DNA from: Chitinophaga eiseniae
GTDB taxonomy: Bacteria; Bacteroidota; Bacteroidia; Chitinophagales; Chitinophagaceae
DNA: 64,000 nucleotides
Direction: 5' to 3'
Assembly (NCBI RefSeq): GCF_900167135.1
Contig: NZ_FUWZ01000002.1
Location: forward strand, 372,001 to 436,000
Shown here one piece after another: positions 1-7,945 of this stretch; the stretch's first letter is position 1, and the number at the start of each line of letters is the position of its first letter. Position numbers and translations under genes: made by a program. The notes below the pieces were generated by a model. That model saw only the letters and a list, made by a program, of their open reading frames with translations, made no database searches and was not told the DNA's origin.

Positions 1-1
1 C

Positions 2-625
2 AGCGTTACGCCTGAATATATCGACACCGTGAAAGCAGGTGAGAAAAAGTTTCTTGTCTACTTTATTGACAAAACTACCTATGAGCAATATCCTGCCTAT
101 GAACCTTCCGGAGATACTTCAGAAACCAACGCCCTGTCTAAAGTAACCAACGTAAAACGGAATGGCCCTCAGCTGATCTTTCAGCTCGCCAACGGCAGTC
201 AGAAAATACGGACCGACAATCCGGAAGACGATGGCGAAGATTATGCCCGTTACCGCTACGCCGGCTATTATCCGGAACTGCAAAGACATGGCCTGTTCAT
301 TACCTACTATGAAGCCGACGGCTTTGAACTGCTGAATCCCGAGAATGGCGATACCCTGTACACCTGGACAGCGCCCGTTCCTTCTCCCGATAAAAAGTAC
401 TTTATCTGCCCCAGCATGGACATAGAGGCCGGTTTCAACCCCAATGGTTTCCAACTGTTTGAAATCAACAACAAGGATATCAAACTGGTAGGCGAAGCCG
501 GTATAAACGACTACGGCCTGGATGATGTTCGGTGGGTAGACAATAAAACATTGATCGCAATTTACCAGACTCATGAAGATATTATGAAAGACCATCACCG
601 TTATGTGAAACTGGTGATGCAGTAG
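2..625 (+). CDS. Protein of unknown function, 5' end outside window
   Basis: The reading frame is open to the left edge, so the true start lies outside the window; a GTG at 29 is the first in-window start codon but is probably internal. About 207 residues are visible. The segment is rich in Tyr, Asp and Asn and has alternating short strands with motifs such as DGFELLNPENG, SPDKKYFICPS and DDVRWVDNKTLIAIY, which resemble blades of a beta-propeller. No signal peptide can be judged because the N-terminus is missing. I do not recognise a family. The next gene begins 63 bp downstream on the same strand. Confidence 0.7.
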   Translation, partial: SVTPEYIDTVKAGEKKFLVYFIDKTTYEQYPAYEPSGDTSETNALSKVTNVKRNGPQLIFQLANGSQKIRTDNPEDDGEDYARYRYAGYYPELQRHGLFITYYEADGFELLNPENGDTLYTWTAPVPSPDKKYFICPSMDIEAGFNPNGFQLFEINNKDIKLVGEAGINDYGLDDVRWVDNKTLIAIYQTHEDIMKDHHRYVKLVMQ

Positions 626-688
626 CGGAGCGTTGTTACGGCCTATTTAGTATATTTAATGACCGTAACCAAAATCGATCCACTGCGT

Positions 689-1081
689 ATGAAAAAGTTA
701 CTCCTCCTCCTGATGTTGGCAGCTGTTGTTTGCAGCCACGTAAATGCCGCTGCCAACTTTATACTGCCACAGGCACCCACCATGAACGTGGAAGGAACTG
801 CCAACTCCATCGTCTCCAAACTGGACAAATCTCTCCTGCTGACAGACAAACAAAAACCAAGGCTGCTCACCATTGTTACCACTTACCTGCAACAGAAAGT
901 AAATATTCAACCCCTGCAGCAAACCAACAAAAAGGCTTATACCACAAAGCTCAACAGCATGCAGAACGGCCTGCACAACAAACTGAAACCGTTGCTCACC
1001 CTTACACAATACACCGAATTTATGGGACTAAAACCCAAAACATTTGATGAGACAAATGTTTTATCACAATTGTATTACTAA
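689..1081 (+). CDS. Small secreted protein, Spy/CpxP-like in layout
   Basis: This 130-residue protein starts at the ATG of MKKLLLLLMLAAVV; an in-frame ATG at 659 would add ten residues in front of an obvious signal peptide, so 689 is preferred. Residues 1 to about 21 form a Sec signal peptide ending near VNAAA. The mature part is short, basic and helical, with LTDKQKPRLLTIVTTYLQQK and a later LTLTQYTEFM; this loosely recalls the LTxxQ repeats of Spy/CpxP periplasmic chaperones, but the match is weak. It precedes the ECF sigma gene by about 60 bp, and a promoter lies between, so co-transcription is uncertain. Function unknown. Confidence 0.65.
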   Translation: MKKLLLLLMLAAVVCSHVNAAANFILPQAPTMNVEGTANSIVSKLDKSLLLTDKQKPRLLTIVTTYLQQKVNIQPLQQTNKKAYTTKLNSMQNGLHNKLKPLLTLTQYTEFMGLKPKTFDETNVLSQLYY

Positions 1082-1117
1082 GCGTAGTTCCCCCTCCATA
1101 AAGCCAACGAACTTTGT

Positions 1118-1125
1118 TATGTTTG
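1118..1125 (+). promoter_or_regulatory. Bacteroidota -7 element before the ECF sigma gene
   Basis: TATGTTTG matches the Bacteroidota consensus TAnnTTTG at every fixed base. A start about 7 bp downstream would leave only about 10 nt before the TTG start at 1143. No convincing -33 TTTG is seen about 19 bp upstream. Confidence 0.5.
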
Positions 1126-1142
1126 TACGAAAAGTAACCTAA

Positions 1143-1709
1143 TTGGAGGATTGGTCAGATAAAGCGCTGGTGTCTGCATTACAGCAGAATCAAGAAGATG
1201 CCTTCCGTATCCTGTACGATCGGCATTGGGATTTGCTTTACAGCCGGGCCTTCAAAAAAATACAAGCCACTTCAGATATCTCCGACCTGCTCCAGGAGAT
1301 TTTTGCCCATCTCTGGAAAAGCCGCCATACGCTTGTTCTGAAGTCTACCCTGGTAAACTACCTGCTAACAGCGCTGGACTACAAAATCATTGATTATTAC
1401 CGCGCCCGCGCCGTACGGGTCAACTACTATCAGCAATACCTGGAAACACCGGATGAACCGCATCACCCGGTAACTGACACCGTCCAGTTCCGCGAACTGG
1501 AATCCCTTGTGCAACAGGAAGTACAGGCCATGCCTGCTAAAATGCAGGAAGTTTTTCTGCTAAGCCGCGATAAAGGCATGAGCGCCGCACAAATTGCCAG
1601 TCAACTCGCCATTTCCGAACAAACTGTCAGAAACCAGATCAGTAACGCACTTGCCCGCCTTCGAAATAAGCTGGCCAATACCTATCTTTTTCCCCGGAGC
1701 GAAAAATAA
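1143..1709 (+). CDS. RNA polymerase ECF-type sigma factor (FecI/SigW-like)
   Basis: A 188-residue sigma-70 family factor. Region 2 is visible near residues 22-62 (ILYDRHWDLLYSRAF, then DISDLLQEIFAHLWKSR) and region 4 near 125-180 (MPAKMQEVFLLSRDKGMS, then a helix-turn-helix with ISEQTVRNQISNALARLR). The start must be TTG: an in-frame TAA ends at 1142, directly before it, and no ATG or GTG could act without removing the conserved N-terminal helix. It is followed by a fecR gene and an STN-containing SusC, the standard arrangement in which an outer-membrane receptor signals through FecR to its sigma factor. The probable targets are its own susCD genes. The specific ligand cannot be deduced. Confidence 0.93.
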   Translation: MEDWSDKALVSALQQNQEDAFRILYDRHWDLLYSRAFKKIQATSDISDLLQEIFAHLWKSRHTLVLKSTLVNYLLTALDYKIIDYYRARAVRVNYYQQYLETPDEPHHPVTDTVQFRELESLVQQEVQAMPAKMQEVFLLSRDKGMSAAQIASQLAISEQTVRNQISNALARLRNKLANTYLFPRSEK

Positions 1710-1763
1710 TTTTTCGTCACCTGGTATATCCTTCCCTTTCGGCCGACTCTTTAAGTACGAGTT

Positions 1764-2738
1764 ATGGAAAACAATGCGCTCAACAACGACCGGCTGCTGT
1801 TGTTGCTGGAAAAATACAGCAAAAACCAGTGTTCCGAAGCAGAACTAGCACAGATCAAAGAATGGTATGAGCAACTGGATGTATCCGGAGAGAAATCCGA
1901 TGCCTTGCCGGGAAGCCCGGAAGCCGCCGCACTGAAAGCAGCCGGCTGGCAGGCCATTGCTCCGGCGCCACCGGTACGCAAGCCAATCTACCTGCGACCG
2001 TGGTTCAAAGCCGCCGCCGTCGTGGCCCTGATAGCAGGCAGCGCATGGGGCGCCATCTACCACTATCAGCACCGGTCTACCTTCCTCAGTGCCGACGCGA
2101 GCATTGTACAACATCGCCTGCCGGACGGCACCTCCGTATGGCTCAATAAAAAGAGTAAACTGACCTGTTATCCCGGAGATGACAGGACCGTTTCCCTGGA
2201 AGGAGAAGCATTTTTTGATGTAGCGAAAAATCCGGGGCAGCCCTTTGTTATCCATACCGCACGTATGGACATCACCGTACTGGGAACTTCATTCAACGTA
2301 AAAGCATATAAAAACGACGTATCAGACGAAACATTGCTGGTGAGCGGCGCGGTGGAAATCACCCTGCGGGAACAAACGTCTTCCAAAATACGCTTGCGGC
2401 CAAACGAAAAAATCATCCTGTACACATCATCATCCAAACAGCATCCGACATCGTTCTATGAACTGAAAAACAGTGTAGCCAACCACGACAGCACGCTCAA
2501 TGAAACTTTATGGAAAGAAAACAAGCTGGTATTTAGTCACGAAACATTTGAACAAATCGCTGTAAAGATGGAACGCTGGTATGGTGTAAACATCCATATC
2601 CAGGACCCATCGTTAAAAAAGCTGCTATTCACCGCCATCTTTGAGAATGAAACAGTGGACCAAACGCTGACAGCACTGCAGCTGTCCGCCCCCTTCCATT
2701 ACCAGATAAACCAGCGAGACATTTTTATCACCAAGTAA
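1764..2738 (+). CDS. FecR family anti-sigma factor
   Basis: A 324-residue inner-membrane protein. The N-terminal 80 residues are cytosolic and should bind the sigma factor encoded 54 bp upstream; a single membrane span lies near residues 82-99 (AAAVVALIAGSAWGAIY); the periplasmic FecR domain follows (DGTSVWLNKKSKLTC, LEGEAFFDVAKNPGQPF, VLGTSFNVKAY), and a C-terminal DUF4974/STN-like domain covers about 250-324 (FEQIAVKMERWYGV). In the known FecI/FecR system this domain contacts the receptor's STN domain and relays ligand occupancy. Length and domain order are normal for Bacteroidota FecR. The ATG at 1764 gives the expected N-terminus. Confidence 0.95.
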   Translation: MENNALNNDRLLLLLEKYSKNQCSEAELAQIKEWYEQLDVSGEKSDALPGSPEAAALKAAGWQAIAPAPPVRKPIYLRPWFKAAAVVALIAGSAWGAIYHYQHRSTFLSADASIVQHRLPDGTSVWLNKKSKLTCYPGDDRTVSLEGEAFFDVAKNPGQPFVIHTARMDITVLGTSFNVKAYKNDVSDETLLVSGAVEITLREQTSSKIRLRPNEKIILYTSSSKQHPTSFYELKNSVANHDSTLNETLWKENKLVFSHETFEQIAVKMERWYGVNIHIQDPSLKKLLFTAIFENETVDQTLTALQLSAPFHYQINQRDIFITK

Positions 2739-2779
2739 ACACCACTTATGACCTGATTACCACAGTGAACAAACTAAAA

Positions 2780-2803
2780 GGGGAAATGCGGACACATCTC
2801 CCC
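2780..2803 (+). other. Hairpin between fecR and susC
   Basis: GGGGAAATG and CATCTCCCC pair over 9 bp with one mismatch around a 6-nt loop (CGGACA). It is not followed by a T tract, so it is not a clear terminator. It may protect mRNA ends or separate expression of fecR from susC. Confidence 0.3.
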
Positions 2804-2887
2804 CACATCTGATCAACAGTTGCAGGGCTCCTCTCTTGGCGGACAGGGACCTGTTACTTTTTTATTGACCAAAAGTTTTCTAAATGT

Positions 2888-5800
2888 ATGAAAAAATCAA
2901 GGAGTTTTTTTCATGAGGGGACCTCATATCCTTTCCTGATCCTTAAAACGATCATTCTGATGAAATTATCGTTCTTTATAACACTGATCACCTGTTTACA
3001 GGTATCTGCCGCCGCCTACTCACAGCGCTCCAAAGTAACGCTGAACGTATCTGATGTAAGGCTCATGAAGCTGCTGAAGTTAGTAGAGAAAAAAACCAAC
3101 TGTCGCTTTGTATACAATGATGACGCCATCTCACCTGACCTTACCGTATCCGTCAATGTAAATGACGAACCGGTGGAAACTGTTTTATCCACCGTACTGA
3201 ACAATACCGGCCTTACATTCCGTTTGTTGAAAAATGACCTCATCGTAATAGCGCCTGTCAACACCGTTATACAGGAATTAACGGTACAGGGAAAAGTTAC
3301 CGACAAGAATGGTACACCTTTAATCGGCGTCAGCATTAAAGTGGACAAAACCGGGAAAGGTACCATCAGCAATGAAAAAGGCGAATTTAAACTGGAAACG
3401 CCCGGTACTGCCAACCTTGTTTTTACCTATATCGGCTATCAGCAGCTCATACTTCCGGTAAATAACCGCACCACCGTAGATGCCGTGTTGGCTGAAGACA
3501 CCAAAGGGCTCAGTGAAGTGATCGTGGTCGGTTACGGCGTACAGAAAAAAGCCAGCCTTACCGGCTCGGTAGCTACCGTCAGCGGTAAAGATATCCGTTC
3601 CGCGCCGGTGGCCAACCTATCCAACGCACTGGCAGGACGCGCACCCGGCATCATTGCCCGGCAGAACAGCGGAGAACCCGGTAATGACGGCGCCTCCCTC
3701 AGCATCAGAGGTAAAAGCACCTTCGGCTACAACAGCATGCTCGTGATCGTAGACGGTATACAACGCAGCTTCAGTGAGCTGAACCCCGCCGATATCGAAA
3801 CCATCAGCATTCTGAAAGATGCCTCTTCCGCCGCCATCTATGGCTCCAGGGCGGCCAACGGCGTTATGCTCATCACCACCAAACGCGGTACCAGCGGTGC
3901 TCCTACCATCTCCTACAACGGATACGTAGGATATCAGCAACCCGGCATCCGGATGAAACAGCTGAATGGGGTACAATATGCAGAAATGTACAACGCAGGA
4001 CTGGCAGCCAACGGCCAGCCGGCCCGCTATTCCGAAGAAGACATCAACACCATCCGCAACAACCCCGATCCCTTAAAAGGCCTCGCCAATACCGACTGGT
4101 GGAAAAGCACGATGAACAATACCGCTATGCAAACACAGCACGACCTGAGCGTAAGAGGCGGCAACGACAAAGCCAAATACTATGTCTCGATCGGTTACCT
4201 GGACCAGAATTCCCTGTATAAGTCCACCAACTACAAACGGTATAACATCCGCTCCAATGTAGATGCCAATATCGGCAAACACCTGGTGGCCTCCGTAGAC
4301 CTCGCAGGACGCCTTGAACGCAGAACAGGCCCCGGTGTGGACGCAGGCACCATCTTCAACGCTATCATACGTGCCTCTCCGCTCGACGCCAACTATTATC
4401 CCAATGGCCTGCCAGGCGGCACCACCGGCGGACGCAGCCCTATGCTGGACGCGACAGAAAGCGGTCACCGGCAACAGGACTGGAATACCTTCCAGAGTAA
4501 CTTTGCGCTGAAATATACTATTCCCGGCGTGGAAGGTCTCTCTGTAAAGGGCGTAGCAGCTTTTGACAAGAGAATGTTTTATGAAAAACAGTTCTCCACA
4601 CCGTATTCCTACTATAAGTACAATGCCTCCACAAAGGACTATGATAAAATCACCCGCGCCGGTAACATCAACCTGACACAAAACTCCGAGCAACAGGCAG
4701 GCATCACCACACAAGCGATCGTCAACTATATCCGTTCTTTCGGCAAACACGATGTAGATGGTACGCTCCTGTACGAAACCTACAATTACCGTATGGATAA
4801 AATGCAGGCCTATCGTGAACAGTTCGACAGCCCGCTGCTCGACGAATTATTCGCCGGTTCCAAAAGCGGTTTAAACAACGACGGTACGGCAGATGTCTAT
4901 TCCCGTGCAGGCGTGGCCGGCCGCTTCAACTATGCCTACGCCCACAAATATCTGCTCACCGCTACTTTCCGTTATGATGGCTCGCTGAGCTTCGCCAGCG
5001 ACAAGCGCTGGGGCTTCTTCCCGGGCGTGTCTGCCGGCTGGGTAGTGTCGGAAGAAAATTTCTTTAAAAACAATGTACGCACCATCGACTATCTGAAAAT
5101 AAAAGCTTCTTATGGTCAACTGGGCAATGACAGCGTACGTGCCTTTCAATACCTGCCTTCTTACTATGCAGGTTCCGGCGGTGGTACCAACTCTGTATAC
5201 ATCATCGATGGCAAACCTTACAACGGCATTTTCTCCGCAGGGTACCCCAATCAGAACATCGGCTGGGAGATTGCCACTACTACTGATATCGGGTTTGAAA
5301 CTTCTCTGTGGAACCGCCTGTTGACACTGGATGCCGGCTACTTCTACAAACGCACCAGCAATATCCTGCGTCCCAGGACAGCCTCTGTGCCCGGTACTTT
5401 CGGAGAGCAACTTCCCTATCAGAATGTGGGCATTGTAGACAACCAGGGCTTCGAAGTGGAAATAGGCCATGAGAACCGTATCGGCAAGGTAAACTACAAC
5501 GCACGCGGCACCTTTACCTTCGCCCGTAATAAAGTAATTTTCATGGACGAAGCAGCCAACATCCAGGCGTCGTTACGGCAAACAGGACGGCCGTTTGACC
5601 AGTACACCGGCCTTGTTGCCATGGGACTTTTCCAGAGTGAAGAAGAAATTAAAAACGCCCCCAAACAATACAATTTCCAACCTAAGCCCGGTGACATCCG
5701 TTATGCCGACATCAACGGCGACGGCGTCATCAACGATCTGGACCGCACGATCATCGGCCGCAGCAAAATGCCGGAAGTTGTGTACGGGCTTAACCTCGGC

Positions 5801-6241
5801 GCTTCCTGGAATGGCTTCGATATCAGCATGCTGTGGCAGGGCGCTACCAACTTCAACACTTACATCGGTGCAGAACTGGCTTATCCCTTTTTCAATATCT
5901 CCAATCCTATGACTTACATGCTGGACTACTGGACGCCTGATAACCGCGGCGCGGAGTTTCCACGGCCTGTGATCAACGGTAATGCCAATAACCTGAAAGG
6001 ATCTTCCTTCTGGCTGCGCGATGCCAGCTATCTCAAACTACGCAGCCTCAACATTGGATACACCCTTCCCGCAGGATGGCTGAAACAGGCGCGCATACAA
6101 CAGGCACGTATATACGTAGCTGGCGCCAATCTGCTGACTTTCTCCAGGCTGAAAGGACTCGATCCCGAAGTGCCTTCCGAGACACGCGGGTATTATCCGC
6201 AGCAGCGCAGCGTAAACATTGGCGTAAACCTGACTTTATAA
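2888..6241 (+). CDS. SusC/RagA-family TonB-dependent outer-membrane receptor with STN domain
   Basis: A 1117-residue outer-membrane transporter that imports oligosaccharides with its SusD partner. Order: extended signal region to about residue 45 (hydrophobic stretch ITLITCLQVSAAA), STN signalling domain about 49-123, carboxypeptidase-like beta-sandwich about 133-205 (GKVTDKNGTPLIGVSIKV), plug from about 207 (SEVIVVGYGVQKKASLTGSV; later RGKSTFGYNSMLVIVDG), then the 22-strand barrel ending in SVNIGVNLTL. The STN domain, with the FecI/FecR pair upstream, marks it as a signalling receptor. An internal ATG at 2960 would give a shorter signal peptide, but long leaders of this kind are common in the family, so 2888 is kept. 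susD follows after 32 bp. Confidence 0.95.
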   Translation: MKKSRSFFHEGTSYPFLILKTIILMKLSFFITLITCLQVSAAAYSQRSKVTLNVSDVRLMKLLKLVEKKTNCRFVYNDDAISPDLTVSVNVNDEPVETVLSTVLNNTGLTFRLLKNDLIVIAPVNTVIQELTVQGKVTDKNGTPLIGVSIKVDKTGKGTISNEKGEFKLETPGTANLVFTYIGYQQLILPVNNRTTVDAVLAEDTKGLSEVIVVGYGVQKKASLTGSVATVSGKDIRSAPVANLSNALAGRAPGIIARQNSGEPGNDGASLSIRGKSTFGYNSMLVIVDGIQRSFSELNPADIETISILKDASSAAIYGSRAANGVMLITTKRGTSGAPTISYNGYVGYQQPGIRMKQLNGVQYAEMYNAGLAANGQPARYSEEDINTIRNNPDPLKGLANTDWWKSTMNNTAMQTQHDLSVRGGNDKAKYYVSIGYLDQNSLYKSTNYKRYNIRSNVDANIGKHLVASVDLAGRLERRTGPGVDAGTIFNAIIRASPLDANYYPNGLPGGTTGGRSPMLDATESGHRQQDWNTFQSNFALKYTIPGVEGLSVKGVAAFDKRMFYEKQFSTPYSYYKYNASTKDYDKITRAGNINLTQNSEQQAGITTQAIVNYIRSFGKHDVDGTLLYETYNYRMDKMQAYREQFDSPLLDELFAGSKSGLNNDGTADVYSRAGVAGRFNYAYAHKYLLTATFRYDGSLSFASDKRWGFFPGVSAGWVVSEENFFKNNVRTIDYLKIKASYGQLGNDSVRAFQYLPSYYAGSGGGTNSVYIIDGKPYNGIFSAGYPNQNIGWEIATTTDIGFETSLWNRLLTLDAGYFYKRTSNILRPRTASVPGTFGEQLPYQNVGIVDNQGFEVEIGHENRIGKVNYNARGTFTFARNKVIFMDEAANIQASLRQTGRPFDQYTGLVAMGLFQSEEEIKNAPKQYNFQPKPGDIRYADINGDGVINDLDRTIIGRSKMPEVVYGLNLGASWNGFDISMLWQGATNFNTYIGAELAYPFFNISNPMTYMLDYWTPDNRGAEFPRPVINGNANNLKGSSFWLRDASYLKLRSLNIGYTLPAGWLKQARIQQARIYVAGANLLTFSRLKGLDPEVPSETRGYYPQQRSVNIGVNLTL

Positions 6242-6273
6242 TTTATCGGTTAACCGAAAACAAGGAAAGAGAC

Positions 6274-7878
6274 ATGAAAAAGATATATATCCACCTGGTA
6301 CTTTGGACATGCATAACAGGATTATTTTCCTGTTCAAAAATGGACCAGTCACCGGTAAACAGCCTCTCAGACGAAATCATCTGGAAGGACCCCAAACTGG
6401 TGCAACTTTATATAGCAGATATTTATAAAAACCTGCCGATCGGTTTTGATGTTTCGCCGGACGGCACTTCCTCCCTCGCCTGTATCACAGATGAAGCGAG
6501 GGGCAGCTATGGCTGGCTGGAAGCCAATCTGCTGCAGATCAACGGCAAATATACGTCCATCAACGCGCCACTAAACATCTGGAGCGACACCTACAAAAGC
6601 ATCCGCAAAACCAACGTCTTTTTTCAACAGATAGGGAACGTCCCTAACTTGTCAGAAAGCGACAGAAATAATCTTATCGGGCAGGTTAAATTCCTGCGCG
6701 CTTTTTACTATTTCGAGCTGGTGAAACGTTATGGCGGCGTACCGCTGATCACACAACCACAGACGCTGACAGAAGACCTGATGGTAAAACGTACAGACAC
6801 CACCACGATATACAATTTCATTGCAACGGAACTGGATGACGCAGCCGGCAAACTACCTGCCAGCGCCAGAGCAGGCCTGGCTTCCCGGTGGACTGCCCTC
6901 GCCCTGAAAAGCCGTGCCATGCTGTATGCCCGCAGGTGGGACGCCTCCGCCAAAGCGTCCAAAGAGATCATCGACAACGGCGGCTTTAGCCTTGTGTCGA
7001 ACTACGCTTCGCTGTTCAATACCAAACAGCAGGCATCGTCCGAAAGTATTTTTGAGATACAGTACCTCGACCCCAGCCGCGTGCACAATTACGATGCCAT
7101 GAACGTACCGTATTTTGACAATCCCGGCGACTACACCAGTCTTACCCAACCGACACAGGAAATGGTAGATGACTATGAAATGCAGGCTACCGGTAAAGCC
7201 ATTACAGACCCGGCATCCGGCTATAATCCGCAGCAGCCGTATAAAGGCCGTGATCCGCGGTTTTATGCCACTATCCTGTATGAAGGCGCTCCGTGGAAAG
7301 GTCGCGTGATCCAGACACGTGTAGGCGGTACCGATGAAATTGTAGGCCGTAATACCACCAATGACAATACAAAAACCGGTTACTATATCCGCAAATATCT
7401 CGACGAAACACTGGCCCTGGATAAAATCTGGAGCAGCACCCAAAGCTGGATAGAATTCCGGTTAGGCGAGATCTTCCTGAATTATGCAGAAGCCATGAAC
7501 AACCTGAACGACCCGGCTACCGCCAAAACATACGTGGACCTCGTGCGTACACGCGCTAAGATGCCGGCGGTGGCTGCAGGACAGGGACAGGCGCAGATGA
7601 GTAATATCATCATGCATGAAAGAAAAATAGAACTGGCTTACGAGAACCACCGTTACTGGGACCTCCGCCGCTGGCGTACCGCCGTGAGCGTGTTGAATGG
7701 TAAAACATTTCACGGCATGCGTATCACCCTCAACAACGGTGTATACCAGTATGAAGTCGTAGAAGCCGATCTGGGCGCCTCTTCTCCAAGAGTGTTCACA
7801 GACGCTTATTACCTGCTTCCGATCCCAAAAACGGAGCTGGAAAAAAACAAGGAGCTTACACAAAACGAACCCTGGTAA
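6274..7878 (+). CDS. SusD/RagB-family glycan-binding lipoprotein
   Basis: A 534-residue surface lipoprotein that caps the SusC barrel and binds glycan. The start is the ATG of MKKIYIHLV, preceded by AGGAAAGAGAC; an upstream in-frame ATG lies inside susC and is rejected. The lipobox LFSC puts the lipidated cysteine at residue 20. The N-terminal half has the TPR-like helices of the fold (RAFYYFELVKRYGGVPLITQ is the family's most conserved block) and the C-terminal part has FRLGEIFLNYAEAMNNL and HERKIELAYENHRYWDLRRW, both diagnostic. It ends PKTELEKNKELTQNEPW as in many homologues. Substrate is not predictable from sequence; the GH20 gene next door points to an N-acetylhexosamine-containing glycan. 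Confidence 0.95.
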   Translation: MKKIYIHLVLWTCITGLFSCSKMDQSPVNSLSDEIIWKDPKLVQLYIADIYKNLPIGFDVSPDGTSSLACITDEARGSYGWLEANLLQINGKYTSINAPLNIWSDTYKSIRKTNVFFQQIGNVPNLSESDRNNLIGQVKFLRAFYYFELVKRYGGVPLITQPQTLTEDLMVKRTDTTTIYNFIATELDDAAGKLPASARAGLASRWTALALKSRAMLYARRWDASAKASKEIIDNGGFSLVSNYASLFNTKQQASSESIFEIQYLDPSRVHNYDAMNVPYFDNPGDYTSLTQPTQEMVDDYEMQATGKAITDPASGYNPQQPYKGRDPRFYATILYEGAPWKGRVIQTRVGGTDEIVGRNTTNDNTKTGYYIRKYLDETLALDKIWSSTQSWIEFRLGEIFLNYAEAMNNLNDPATAKTYVDLVRTRAKMPAVAAGQGQAQMSNIIMHERKIELAYENHRYWDLRRWRTAVSVLNGKTFHGMRITLNNGVYQYEVVEADLGASSPRVFTDAYYLLPIPKTELEKNKELTQNEPW

Positions 7879-7912
7879 ACATCTTCCGGATTTATTAACT
7901 TCACGCTATCAA

Positions 7913-7941
7913 AAAGCCCTTTGCCGTGTGCAAAGGGCTTT
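7913..7941 (+). terminator. Hairpin after susD, possible terminator or attenuator
   Basis: A perfect 12-bp stem (AAAGCCCTTTGC with its complement) and a 5-nt loop sit 34 bp after susD. The T tract is short (CTTTATAAAT). The next gene starts 5 bp later, so it may only lower read-through into the hexosaminidase gene, and its 3' arm overlaps the purine-rich AAAGGG that could serve as ribosome binding site. Confidence 0.6.
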
Positions 7942-7945
7942 ATAA

